DNA of 64,000 nt from Planctomycetota bacterium (GTDB taxonomy: Bacteria; Planctomycetota; JAPUJT01). The translations under genes and the position numbers were made by a program. Position 1 is the first letter of the stretch; each line of letters starts with the position of its first letter. The notes under the pieces are model-generated. The model saw only the letters and a program-made list of their open reading frames with translations, was not told where the DNA came from and made no database searches. Positions 8,060 to 16,572 of the stretch are shown piece by piece. The stretch spans positions 1-64,000 of the forward strand of contig JAPUJT010000088.1 in assembly GCA_027296055.1 (NCBI GenBank). Direction: 5' to 3'.

Positions 8060-10366
8060 ATGAACCGGAAACGGCTGTTCAAGACTCTTTTGATCCTCGC
8101 AGCGATCCTCTGGGTCGCGCTCGCCCTTGCCCCGCCCCTCCTCGCCGCCGACGAGGCATCGGAAGACTACCGTCCCTTCTTCTTCGGGATCGAGAACCGG
8201 ACCGTCGTCTGGATCATCGCGCAACTCCACCTGATGTTCGGGGCGTTCGTCCTCGGCGTTCCGCTCTTCGCATCGATCGTCGAGCTGATCGGGATGATGA
8301 CGGGCGACCCCCGCTACGACCGGCTCTCCCATGAGTTCACGCGCCTCTTGTCGGCGGCCTTCTCCACCACCGCGGCCCTCGGTGGCGCTCTGGCCTTCGC
8401 GTTGATAGGCCTCTACCCCGCGTTCATGAATCACCTCTCCGGGGCGTTCCACAAGACCTACTACATCTATGCCGGGTTCTTCTTCGTCGAGGCCTTCGCC
8501 CTCTACTCGTACTACTACTCGTGGAACCGCCTGCAAGGAAAGAAGCCCGGATTCGGCCTGGCCGGTATCTTCAACTTGTTCCTCACCGGCACCCTCTTCG
8601 CGGCCGTCGGCTATCTCGTCGGCGGATTCGCCTCCATGGTGATAGAGTCGATCCCGCGCTGGGCGGGGTCGACGTCGGGGATCCCCGGAGGCCTCGACCA
8701 CTCGCTCAAAATAGGCGTCGCCGGCGCGGCGGTGATCCTCTTCATCTGGAAGTGGTCCAAGGCGGCCCTGGAGAACCGCAAGTGGCTCCACTTCAACCTC
8801 GGAATCGTGGTGAACCTCGCCGGGATCACGCTGATGTTCATCGCCAACTCCTGGGCGACCTACATGATGTCCCCGCCTCACGTATCAGCAGCCACTGGGA
8901 TGCACCCGGATTATTGGAGTGAGGGGGGAAGATTCCTGGGAACGGCCTGGGAGGCGGTCAACAACGCCCTCTGGATGCCCGTCAACATTCACCGACTGAT
9001 CGCCAACGTCGCCTTCGGAGGGTTCGTCGTCAGCGCCTACGCGGCGATCAAGTACCTCGGAGCGAAGAGATTTGCCGATCGCGCCCACTACGACTGGATG
9101 GGCTACATCGGCAGCTTCGTCGGGATGGCGGCGCTGCTTCCACTCCCGTTCGCCGGGTACTACCTCGGGCGGGAACTCTACTCGTACAGCGCCACGATGG
9201 GCCAGGACATGATGGGCGGCACCTTCTCCTGGACGTTCATCATCCAGGCGATCCTGATCGCAATGCTCTTCATCGGGATCAACTTCTACCTCTGGAGCGG
9301 GCTGGGGAGGATCCGAGGATCGGAGAAATACTCGCTCCACATCCTCGTGATGCTCACCCTCCTGGTGATCTGCTTCGGCATCTGGTCCACCCCCCACAAC
9401 CTCCCGATGAGCGCGGAGGAACGAAATCTCGTCGGCTCGCAGTTCCACCCGTCTCTGGCGAGGTTCGGACTCATGTCGGCAAAGAACGCCGTCGTCTACT
9501 TCATCATCGTCACGACCTTCTTCTCGTTCCTCATCTATCGCCGGGCCAACAAGGGAAAGCCGATCCCGTTTCGCGAGCACGGGAAGCCGGCGATCATCAC
9601 ACTGGGGATTCTTGGAGCCTTCTGCACGTGGCTCCTCCTGAACAAGGCCTTCGATGTGTGGCATCTCGACCCGAGCACGATAAACGTCGATGGCAAGAAA
9701 ATCATCCAGGTTCTCGGAGTGGGTATGAGTGTCAAGGGCTTCCTCGACCTCTCCGGATGGTTCCTCGTCGTCCATATCTGCGCCCTCTGGGCGGGAATCG
9801 TCCTAGCCCTCAAGAACAAGGGAATCCTGGGACAGGGCGTCATCTTCGGATCGACCGTGGCGATCGTGACCTTCGTCTTCGCCTGGTACGGCTTCGTCGC
9901 CATGAAGCACGCGAACGAGTTCCTGCGGGACATCGCCGTGGTGCAGGTCTTCATCACCATCTCCTGCCTGATCGTGGTCACGGGGATCGATATCTTCCTC
10001 TTCCGGGGAGCGAAGACCATCGCCGGGATCCGATGGGGCAAGATGACTGCCGCTTCGCAGTACGCCCTGATCACCGTTTGCCTCGCCATAGTGCTGCTGA
10101 TGGGCTTGATGGGATACATCCGGTCCGGTCTCCGGAAGGACTGGCACGTATTCTCCGTGTTGCGAGACACGTCGGCGTCGGCCTACACACCCACGATATT
10201 CGAGATGGCGAAGATCGTGGGATTCATCGTGGTCCTCTTCCTGGGGCTTCTCTCCTTCGTCTTCTGGCTCTCCAGCCTCGGAGAGAAGGACGAGGAGATC
10301 CCAGATGAATGGTATGCCGAGGCGCGTGACGAGATGGCCGCGGATTCGGCCACGGTGGAGCCATGA
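8060..10366 (+). CDS. Oversized cytochrome bd-like oxidase subunit I
   Basis: A 768-residue integral membrane protein with about 17-18 hydrophobic segments. The first half resembles CydA: an early helix with QLHLMFGAFVLGVPLF (candidate heme His), HKTYYIYAGFFFVEAFALY, an ANSWATYMMSP segment equivalent to the CydA 'N-x-W...P' motif, and HRLIANVAFGGFVVSAYAA. The normal GRQPW of the quinol loop is replaced by GRELYSYS. Ordinary CydA is about 450-530 residues with nine helices, so this protein carries a large extra C-terminal membrane region, and no cydB gene follows. Related bd-like proteins are, to my knowledge, reported from Nitrospira and other nitrite- or ammonium-metabolising bacteria. Its location within a cytochrome c operon suggests electron exchange with c-type cytochromes rather than classical quinol oxidation. 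The last four bases overlap the next gene (ATGA). Confidence 0.75.
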   Translation: MNRKRLFKTLLILAAILWVALALAPPLLAADEASEDYRPFFFGIENRTVVWIIAQLHLMFGAFVLGVPLFASIVELIGMMTGDPRYDRLSHEFTRLLSAAFSTTAALGGALAFALIGLYPAFMNHLSGAFHKTYYIYAGFFFVEAFALYSYYYSWNRLQGKKPGFGLAGIFNLFLTGTLFAAVGYLVGGFASMVIESIPRWAGSTSGIPGGLDHSLKIGVAGAAVILFIWKWSKAALENRKWLHFNLGIVVNLAGITLMFIANSWATYMMSPPHVSAATGMHPDYWSEGGRFLGTAWEAVNNALWMPVNIHRLIANVAFGGFVVSAYAAIKYLGAKRFADRAHYDWMGYIGSFVGMAALLPLPFAGYYLGRELYSYSATMGQDMMGGTFSWTFIIQAILIAMLFIGINFYLWSGLGRIRGSEKYSLHILVMLTLLVICFGIWSTPHNLPMSAEERNLVGSQFHPSLARFGLMSAKNAVVYFIIVTTFFSFLIYRRANKGKPIPFREHGKPAIITLGILGAFCTWLLLNKAFDVWHLDPSTINVDGKKIIQVLGVGMSVKGFLDLSGWFLVVHICALWAGIVLALKNKGILGQGVIFGSTVAIVTFVFAWYGFVAMKHANEFLRDIAVVQVFITISCLIVVTGIDIFLFRGAKTIAGIRWGKMTAASQYALITVCLAIVLLMGLMGYIRSGLRKDWHVFSVLRDTSASAYTPTIFEMAKIVGFIVVLFLGLLSFVFWLSSLGEKDEEIPDEWYAEARDEMAADSATVEP

Positions 10367-12009
10367 GCGCAGCGGTGGTAACGAAGAACGGCGACCGTTT
10401 GCAGATCGTCTGGAAGACGGCGATCCTGATCGGGCTCATCGTCAGCTTTTCTGGTTACCTGGCCGGACTGGAGATCGCAGGGATCGCGGGAAGGAAACTC
10501 TTCTTTTCCTTCGTCACGTTTACTGCTCTTTCGATGATCTTCGTTGCCGCCTTCCGGATCGTGGCCTTCACTCTCCTCCTGATCGGGTGCTTCGTCTGCA
10601 TCGGGGACGTCGTCACCGAGCTCTCCGGCGGAGGAACCGTCATGGATACTTCGGGCGTCTCCCCGGAAGCGGGCGAGGCGATCTTCTGGGGGAAGGGGCA
10701 GTGCCACACCTGCCACAAGATTGGCGGAACGGGGAGCGCGATACGCTGCCCCGACCTCGCAGAATCGGATCAGGGGCCAGACATAGGGATCAGGGCCGGA
10801 GAACGGATCGCCGGAATGTCGGCAAAAGATTACCTGATCCAGAGCCTGGTCGAACCGGATGCCTACACGGTCGACGGATTCGGAAAGGGCAACATGCCCA
10901 AGGTATGGCGGCCTCCGATAGCGCTGACGGGTGAGGAGCTTGCGGCGGTGATCGCCTTCCTGCAAAGCCTCGGGGGAGAGGTGGACATTTATCCCGAAGA
11001 CCTGCCGCCGGAGGTCCTGGCGGCGAGCGCCACACCCCCCGTCCCCTACCGTCCTCCGCCCGGCATCCAGGTGGATCCGGTCCGGGGAGAAGCCCTCTTC
11101 CACGACCTGGCGGGGAAGGCGGGTTGCGTCAAGTGCCACACGGCCAAAATCGACGGCGGGCACGAGATCCTGTTCGAGGAGGAGAAAGGCCTGACAATCG
11201 ACGGGGCCGCGGTGGGCCAGGATGACCTGGCAGAGAAACTGAGGGCCCTGCGAGCGGCCATGGAGCGAGAGATTCCGCTCCTGGCCTACGTCTCCGAGGA
11301 CGGCGACGTGCCGGATGCGGAGAGAGCCGAGATCGAGAAGGTCCTATCGGAGGGGGGATTCGAGCCGATCGATGGGCCCGGGGAGGAGCGGCCAATCCGG
11401 GTCCAGATCGTACCTCCTACGGTCGACGACGAAGCCCCCGAGGAGTCCGAGACGAAGCCCGCTCCGACCGTCCGCCTGAACGACGAGGACGTCGGCGACA
11501 TGGAAGGCCTCAAAGAGAAGCTGGAGGCACTACGACCCCAGGTGGCGGCCGAAACGAGGTTCCGGATCTACTTCGAGGCGAAGTCCAAGATCGACCCGAC
11601 ACTCGAGCAAAAGATTCGCGACCTGTGCGAGACGTACAAGTTCGAGTTCACCGTGATGGCTCGCGTCGGGCCGGACTTGACGGGCGTCGCCGCCCGACAG
11701 CCGTGGGAGTACCTCCTCGAGTCAATCCTGGATCCGAGCGCGGCAATCGCAGCCGAGTTCCAGCAACACTTCGTCACGGATATCGAAGATACAGACTGGG
11801 TGGGGGTCATCCAGAAAGAGACCGACGAGTATATAGAGATCGTCGAGATCGACGACGATGGCAATCCCAGACTGCCCGAGAGGATTCTAAAGGATGAGAT
11901 CGAATCCAGGGCCATCATGGAAGAGTCTCCGATGCCCGGAAACCTGAAGGAAATCCTGCAGTTCGAGGAGATATACAACATCTTGCAGTTCCTCCTGCGG
12001 CTAAAATAG
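10363..12009 (+). CDS. Membrane-bound diheme cytochrome c with interrupted heme-binding domain
   Basis: The start overlaps the stop of the bd-like gene, so the two are translationally coupled. Three hydrophobic segments occupy about residues 20-85. Heme sites follow at residues 114 (CHTCH) and 255 (CVKCH). From about residue 434 the sequence VGPDLTGVAARQPWEYLLES matches the second half of the planctomycete/verrucomicrobial heme-binding domain often found in large dehydrogenases (TIGR02603-like). In that family this block normally follows CxxCH directly. Here about 175 residues intervene, containing two similar beta-alpha-beta units (LTIDGAAVGQDDLAEKLRAL and VRLNDEDVGDMEGLKEKLEA) that resemble the periplasmic domain of ExbD/TolR. 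It is likely a periplasm-facing electron carrier for the bd-like protein. Confidence 0.75.
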   Translation: MSAAVVTKNGDRLQIVWKTAILIGLIVSFSGYLAGLEIAGIAGRKLFFSFVTFTALSMIFVAAFRIVAFTLLLIGCFVCIGDVVTELSGGGTVMDTSGVSPEAGEAIFWGKGQCHTCHKIGGTGSAIRCPDLAESDQGPDIGIRAGERIAGMSAKDYLIQSLVEPDAYTVDGFGKGNMPKVWRPPIALTGEELAAVIAFLQSLGGEVDIYPEDLPPEVLAASATPPVPYRPPPGIQVDPVRGEALFHDLAGKAGCVKCHTAKIDGGHEILFEEEKGLTIDGAAVGQDDLAEKLRALRAAMEREIPLLAYVSEDGDVPDAERAEIEKVLSEGGFEPIDGPGEERPIRVQIVPPTVDDEAPEESETKPAPTVRLNDEDVGDMEGLKEKLEALRPQVAAETRFRIYFEAKSKIDPTLEQKIRDLCETYKFEFTVMARVGPDLTGVAARQPWEYLLESILDPSAAIAAEFQQHFVTDIEDTDWVGVIQKETDEYIEIVEIDDDGNPRLPERILKDEIESRAIMEESPMPGNLKEILQFEEIYNILQFLLRLK

Positions 12010-12018
12010 GAGCCCGCC

Positions 12019-13020
12019 GTGTCCGAAGTCCCGATCCTCATAGTCCTCATCCTGGGCCTCCTGGGCCTCGGAGGCATCTGGTTGGCGATGCAGCGCGGGA
12101 TCATTCCCGGCAAAGGGAAGGTCCCCTCTCTCGCCTGGGGCCTCGCCATCGTTGCGGTCGTGTACGTGATCTTCGGGATCATCGTGCCGCATTCGTATCA
12201 ATACGGGGAGAACCCTTCCCCGGCGCCGGTTCCGATCCCGTCCACCGCCCTGGGGCTCTACCTGGTCTTCGCGGTCGTCGGCGTGCTCACCTACGTCGGG
12301 ACGAGCGAGGAAAGGTTCCGGGAGTTCATGGGACCGATAGAGCGGTTTCTCTCGGGTGAGGGGATCTGGGAGAAGGGCCGGGGGCCGATGGCCCGGAAGG
12401 TCGTCCTCGTCATCGTACCCGTTCTGGTGGGCCTCCTTGTCTTCCAGATCACCTACCCGAAAATTGCCACGCCAACGGGGCTCCGGATCGCCCACCCGAC
12501 GATGCCGAAGAAGTACGAGGCCTTGGAGAATCCGTACCGGCACCCGACCGATCAGGACCTGCAGAAATTCACGGTGGAGGTCAAGGAAGGGATGTGGGAC
12601 GCGATCATCCATCCCGATTACGAGGCATTCGCCGAGAGGCTGAGAGATGGAGGGGACGTATCCGATCTCATCGGTCCCGCGTACAAACGACGGATCATCT
12701 ACGAAGGCCGTGACCTCTACATGATCAACTGCCGCCCCTGCCACGGGACCAAGGCGGATGGAAAGGGACCGATGGCCGGTGGCTTCAACCGGGTCCCCCC
12801 CGCCGACTTCACCGATGAGGGGACGATCACCACGGTGACGGAGGCATTCGCCCTCTGGCGGGTCGAGAAGGGGGCGCCGGATCTGCCTGCCCAAGGAAGC
12901 CCGTGGGGATCCGCCATGCCCATCTGGGAGCCGGATCTGACACGAGATCAGATGTGGAAGATCATCATGGCCGAGTACGACACCGCCGGAGTGCAGCCCC
13001 GCACGATGGAGGAGCACTGA
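12019..13020 (+). CDS. Membrane-bound monoheme cytochrome c
   Basis: The gene starts at a GTG eight bases after the previous stop, with AGGAG upstream. The 333-residue product has four predicted membrane helices in its first 155 residues (for example ILIVLILGLLGLGGIWLAM and VVLVIVPVLVGLLVFQIT). A periplasmic cytochrome domain follows, with one heme site CRPCH at residue 238, the typical HGTKADGKGP continuation and a late GSAMPIW methionine motif. It resembles cbb3-type CcoP or other class I membrane cytochromes. Its tight packing suggests it is a subunit of the same complex as its neighbours. Confidence 0.8.
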   Translation: MSEVPILIVLILGLLGLGGIWLAMQRGIIPGKGKVPSLAWGLAIVAVVYVIFGIIVPHSYQYGENPSPAPVPIPSTALGLYLVFAVVGVLTYVGTSEERFREFMGPIERFLSGEGIWEKGRGPMARKVVLVIVPVLVGLLVFQITYPKIATPTGLRIAHPTMPKKYEALENPYRHPTDQDLQKFTVEVKEGMWDAIIHPDYEAFAERLRDGGDVSDLIGPAYKRRIIYEGRDLYMINCRPCHGTKADGKGPMAGGFNRVPPADFTDEGTITTVTEAFALWRVEKGAPDLPAQGSPWGSAMPIWEPDLTRDQMWKIIMAEYDTAGVQPRTMEEH

Positions 13021-13022
13021 GA

Positions 13023-14888
13023 ATGAAGCGCCGGCCATTCTACATCGCGGCGGCCTTCCTCGTCGCACTCATCTCGGGCCCTGCCTCCGCCCAGGAAATC
13101 ACCGTCCCGCCCCGAGTCCCCGAGAGCCCGGAGTTGCTTGAAGAGGGGAAGCAGGTCTACTTTCAACGGTGCGCCTTCTGCCATGGGCTGAACGGGGCCG
13201 GCGACGGACCTGTCGCCGACGGCCTCGATCCGAGGCCCCGCGACTTCCGGGATGGGCTCTTCAAGTTTCGCAGCACGAAGAGCGGAGAGCTCCCCAAGGA
13301 CGAGGATCTGTTCCGCACGATCGCTCGTGGCCTCCCCGGTACGGCGATGCCCGCCTGGCAAGTCCCGAAGAAGACTCTCAGCGATGAAGAGGTGTGGCAG
13401 GTCCTGCACTACGTGAAGACCCTGATCGATCCGGCGAAGGGCCTGGACCCGAAGGACGAGGACAACAACCCGTACCTGGAAGAGTTTCAGCTCGATCTCT
13501 CCGATCCCCCCCAGCCCACTGGCGAGGAGCCGATCCATAAGGGATTCAAACAATACGTGATCAACGCATGCTGGAAGTGCCACGGGATGGCCGGACGAGG
13601 AGACGGCCCCGAGTCGGGCACGCACAAGGACGATTGGGAATTCCCCATCCAGGTGGCCGACCTCCAGAAGCCGTGGCGGATCAAGAACGGAGCGACAGCC
13701 AAGGACCTCCGGCGAACATTCCTGGGGGGCATAAACGGGACGGTGATGCCGTCCTACGATGTGGACGAAATCTACTACAAGGGCGCCTCCTGGGACCTCG
13801 CCTACTTTGTCGAGGCCCTCTCCGGGGCCCATGACTTCGTGATCACCGTGCCGGCAGGCACCGTGCTGGAGCAGAAGGCGAAGCCTGGAAGCGGCGAGAA
13901 GGCCACGGTTTCCGAAAAGTCGAGGGTCGAGATCACGAACGCCGACGCCACTCTCGAGCGCGCCGCGGTCCGCACGCCTGCCGGCGAGGAGGGATGGGTC
14001 GACGTGGCCAAGCTCGAGTACAAGTTTATTCAGAAGACCCGCCGGCAGATCGAATCCGCCGAGCCGATCATCATCTCGGTCCTTCGCGAGGGCGATTTGC
14101 CAGACGATCCGGATGATCCGGCCTGGGCAGAGGCGGATCCCCTGGACATTCCCCTCTCCGGCCAGGTCATCGCCCGTCCTCGCCTGCAGACACCGACGGT
14201 GGACCAGATGACCGTCCGCTCCTTCTACAACAGCGACAAGATCGTGTTCCTCCTGGAGTGGGACGACCGATTCAAGGACACCGCCCACACGTCGGAGAAC
14301 GACTACCCCGACCCTTCCTCTTTCGCCACGACGTACACGAAGCTCTGGGGGGAGGGCGGCACCAGGGGAATGGAGCCGGTGGAATGGCGAGACTCGGCCG
14401 CGATCCAGTTCGCCGTCAAGAAGACGGTCGGGCCCGTGAAGCCCCACTTCTTCCTGGGCAGCCGCAAGCTACCCGTCAACCTCTGGAAATGGGACTCGGA
14501 AAAGGGGGAAACCGGAGCCGTCACCGAACTGAACGCGACCGGCTTCAAGAAACCGCCGGTCCCTCAGCCCGCGGAGAGCCAGGCAGTGGCCGGAATCGGC
14601 CGCTACAGGGACGGCCGGTGGAGTGTCGTGATGTCTCGATCCCTGAGAACAGAAAACGTAGCTCAGGATGTCCAGATCGAGCCCGGGGTCCTCCTGCCCA
14701 TCTCGTTTTACGCATGGGACGGGAGAAATCGCGAGAAGGGGCTCCTCTGCTCCCTTTCCTCGTGGAACTACGTTCTCCTGCAAGTGCCGACCCCGCCCCG
14801 CGTCTACCTCGTCGCGCTAGGGGCCCTCCTCGCCGCAGGATTCATCGAGTTCTTCCTGGTGCGCTCGCGCCGCCGGACCAGCGTCTGA
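13023..14888 (+). CDS. Diheme cytochrome c fused to ethylbenzene-dehydrogenase-type heme b domain
   Basis: The start at 13023 gives a textbook signal peptide (MKRRPFYIAAAFLVALISGP, cleaving near ASA|QE) two bases after the previous stop. The 621-residue protein has heme c sites at residues 50 (CAFCH) and 183 (CWKCH), each with a G-GDGP continuation. An SH3-like linker follows around 275-335. A beta-rich C-terminal domain from about 360 to 585 (VFLLEWDDRFKDTAH, EWRDSAAIQF, RDGRWSVVMSRSL) matches the EB_dh family, the gamma heme b subunit of ethylbenzene, DMS, chlorate and nitrite-oxidoreductase-type enzymes. A single membrane helix (VYLVALGALLAAGFIEFFLV) anchors the C-terminus. Usually this domain partners a molybdenum enzyme, but none is encoded in the window. 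It closes the plus-strand respiratory operon. Confidence 0.8.
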   Translation: MKRRPFYIAAAFLVALISGPASAQEITVPPRVPESPELLEEGKQVYFQRCAFCHGLNGAGDGPVADGLDPRPRDFRDGLFKFRSTKSGELPKDEDLFRTIARGLPGTAMPAWQVPKKTLSDEEVWQVLHYVKTLIDPAKGLDPKDEDNNPYLEEFQLDLSDPPQPTGEEPIHKGFKQYVINACWKCHGMAGRGDGPESGTHKDDWEFPIQVADLQKPWRIKNGATAKDLRRTFLGGINGTVMPSYDVDEIYYKGASWDLAYFVEALSGAHDFVITVPAGTVLEQKAKPGSGEKATVSEKSRVEITNADATLERAAVRTPAGEEGWVDVAKLEYKFIQKTRRQIESAEPIIISVLREGDLPDDPDDPAWAEADPLDIPLSGQVIARPRLQTPTVDQMTVRSFYNSDKIVFLLEWDDRFKDTAHTSENDYPDPSSFATTYTKLWGEGGTRGMEPVEWRDSAAIQFAVKKTVGPVKPHFFLGSRKLPVNLWKWDSEKGETGAVTELNATGFKKPPVPQPAESQAVAGIGRYRDGRWSVVMSRSLRTENVAQDVQIEPGVLLPISFYAWDGRNREKGLLCSLSSWNYVLLQVPTPPRVYLVALGALLAAGFIEFFLVRSRRRTSV

Positions 14889-14892
14889 GACC

Positions 14893-15714
14893 TTATCGTA
14901 TCGTGACGTCGAGACCGTAGGTGTTGGTCGTCATGGTGGGGCTCCATACCCGGATGAAGTAGGCGCCGGGCTGGAGGCCGACGTTGATGATCTCCGGGGA
15001 CTGCTGCGTCTGGGAGGACGCAACGACCATCAGACTCAAATCGACCAGATCCACATCGATATCGCCCAGCGCGTGGGAGAAGTCTACCGTGACCATGAGC
15101 TGGGAGGCGAGGAGGATCGAGACGCAGAAATAGTCTACGTCAACATCGCTGTGCAGGTTCAGGTTCGGATCGAGGAAGGGCAGGATGATGGGCGTGCAGC
15201 TGCCGACATCGTCATTTGCCTCACGCCCGTCGGGCGGAAGAGCCGCTCTCGCAGTGAGCTCGAGGCCATATCGGTTGATGGCCCCCGCCGGACTCCAGAC
15301 CCGGACGGCGTAGGGACCGGGCATGAGGTTCAGCCGTATGATCTCTGTGTCCTGCTGCGTACTGGAAATGGCGAGCGTGATGCCGCCCTGGTCGAGCAAC
15401 TCCAGGTCCACGTCGCCATCCTGGTGAAGGAAACTCGCTATCGCCGTGAGGTTCGCCTCGACCAGCAAGGTGAAGCAGAAAAAATCCTGGTCGGCAGTCG
15501 TGTCGAGAGTCAGGTCCTGCTCCAGAAAATTGACGACAACCGAGGAGCACGTCCCGAGCGAGTCGTTCGGCTCATACAAGTCTGCATTGATCGGTCCCGG
15601 CCCACCCCCGCCACCGATGATGATGATGGTCTCGGAATCCTTCCCGCAACCGATCGAACCGATCAGGGAGGCGATGAGGAGGGTAATCAGTAGAGACGGC
15701 AGGCGTGTGTGCAT
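14893..15714 (-). CDS. Lipoprotein with two PPC (pre-peptidase C-terminal) domains
   Basis: The ATG at 15714 is chosen because it gives a lipoprotein leader (MHTRLPSLLITLLIASLIGS then IGC, Cys23) with GGAGAAG upstream. A glycine-rich linker leads to two similar beta-sandwich units, each starting with an E.ND sequence (YEPNDSLGTCSSV and REANDDVGSCTPI). Each continues with D.DFFCF/DYFCV, a GD.D..L strand, and GPYAVRVWSP or GAYFIRVWSP. These are hallmarks of the PPC/calx-like domain that caps secreted enzymes. No catalytic domain is present, so it is a free-standing surface adhesion or binding lipoprotein. Its stop is four bases from the stop of the convergent cytochrome gene. Confidence 0.75.
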   Translation of the reverse strand: MHTRLPSLLITLLIASLIGSIGCGKDSETIIIIGGGGGPGPINADLYEPNDSLGTCSSVVVNFLEQDLTLDTTADQDFFCFTLLVEANLTAIASFLHQDGDVDLELLDQGGITLAISSTQQDTEIIRLNLMPGPYAVRVWSPAGAINRYGLELTARAALPPDGREANDDVGSCTPIILPFLDPNLNLHSDVDVDYFCVSILLASQLMVTVDFSHALGDIDVDLVDLSLMVVASSQTQQSPEIINVGLQPGAYFIRVWSPTMTTNTYGLDVTIR

Positions 15715-15815
15715 GTTTCTTCTCCCCCCGTCCAAAGGGGACCCGCATATGGTATCCTGAGACCGCCCCTTTCTTCAAGGGGACTCGTTCACAAGGGGTC
15801 GGAGCCGCTATCTCG

Positions 15816-16541
15816 ATGGCAGACAACGTGACCAAGATTGCGGAGGCGCTTCCCGACATTCCGAGGTGGGTCGAGACCCGGAGCCTGCTGCTCAGGGGCC
15901 ATTGCAGCGTGGTCGGGGAGAAGGACGACTGGTTCCTCCTCCACGACAGGTCCCCCCTGGCAGCCATGATCGGCACGCCTCCCTCTCGGTCGATCCGTGA
16001 CGCGACCGATGACGCCCACCCCCGCCTCGAGATCATATGTCCCCCCGAGAACGTGGAGTGGCTCTCCGATGCCCTGCCTGATTGGCGAGCGATCCCGGCG
16101 ATCATTCACGCGATCCCCGAAGGATCGACCGCCATCGATAAGGTCGATATTTCCGAAGTGCGCCTGCTGGAGAAGCGCGAACGCGGCTTTTTTTCCGCCG
16201 CCCCCCCCCACTGGATCAAACCCCTGGAGTACGGTCTGGAAACATCCTTTGTCGCTGCAGCGTCTTTCGAAGCGGAGCCCGCCTCCTTCTGTGCATCGAC
16301 CGCCGTGACCGAGTCGTTATGGGACGTCTCCATCATCACGCTCGAGGGCTACCGGCAGCTTGGACTGGGCTCCGCCTCCGGCGCCTTCCTGATCCGGCAC
16401 ATGCGCGAACTGGGCAAGGAGCCGGTCTGGAGAGCGATCGAGAACAACAGCGGCTCCCTCCGCCTCGCCGAGAAGCTCGGCTTCGAACCGGTAGACAGGA
16501 CCTACATGTTCGTGGGCCCGGAATTCCCCGAAGAATTCTAG
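15816..16541 (+). CDS. GNAT-family N-acetyltransferase
   Basis: The 241-residue protein starts at 15816; the longer frame would run into the divergent lipoprotein gene. The C-terminal half has the GNAT core. A strand ends in WDVSIITLEGYRQLGLGSAS, where the Q-x-x-G-x-G/A-like acetyl-CoA loop reads RQLGLGSA. It is followed by FLIRHMRELG and NNSGSLRLAEKLGFEP, the standard final helix and 'N..S..l..klGF' motif of FR47-like acetyltransferases. The N-terminal half is less conserved and may be a substrate domain. The substrate is unknown. It lies between the two respiratory operons but nothing links it functionally to them. Confidence 0.8.
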   Translation: MADNVTKIAEALPDIPRWVETRSLLLRGHCSVVGEKDDWFLLHDRSPLAAMIGTPPSRSIRDATDDAHPRLEIICPPENVEWLSDALPDWRAIPAIIHAIPEGSTAIDKVDISEVRLLEKRERGFFSAAPPHWIKPLEYGLETSFVAAASFEAEPASFCASTAVTESLWDVSIITLEGYRQLGLGSASGAFLIRHMRELGKEPVWRAIENNSGSLRLAEKLGFEPVDRTYMFVGPEFPEEF

Positions 16542-16568
16542 TGCGTAAAAGGGGACAGTCCCCGGCAC
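16541..16568. repeat. Short palindrome GGGGACAGTCCCC between convergent genes
   Basis: GTGC at 16541-16544 and GCAC at 16565-16568 flank AAAAGGGGACAGTCCCC, giving a nested dyad in the 30 bases between the convergent GNAT and cytochrome b genes. A short A-run precedes the stem on one side, so it could act as a terminator for the minus-strand operon. The same core is familiar to me as a recurrent intergenic REP-like sequence in other genomes, but I cannot check that here. Confidence 0.35.
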
Positions 16569-16572
16569 TACA

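Noticed and set aside
12903-13022. Upstream in-frame start of the EB_dh cytochrome gene
   Set aside because: It would overlap the preceding cytochrome gene by about 120 bases and hide the signal peptide that begins at 13023.
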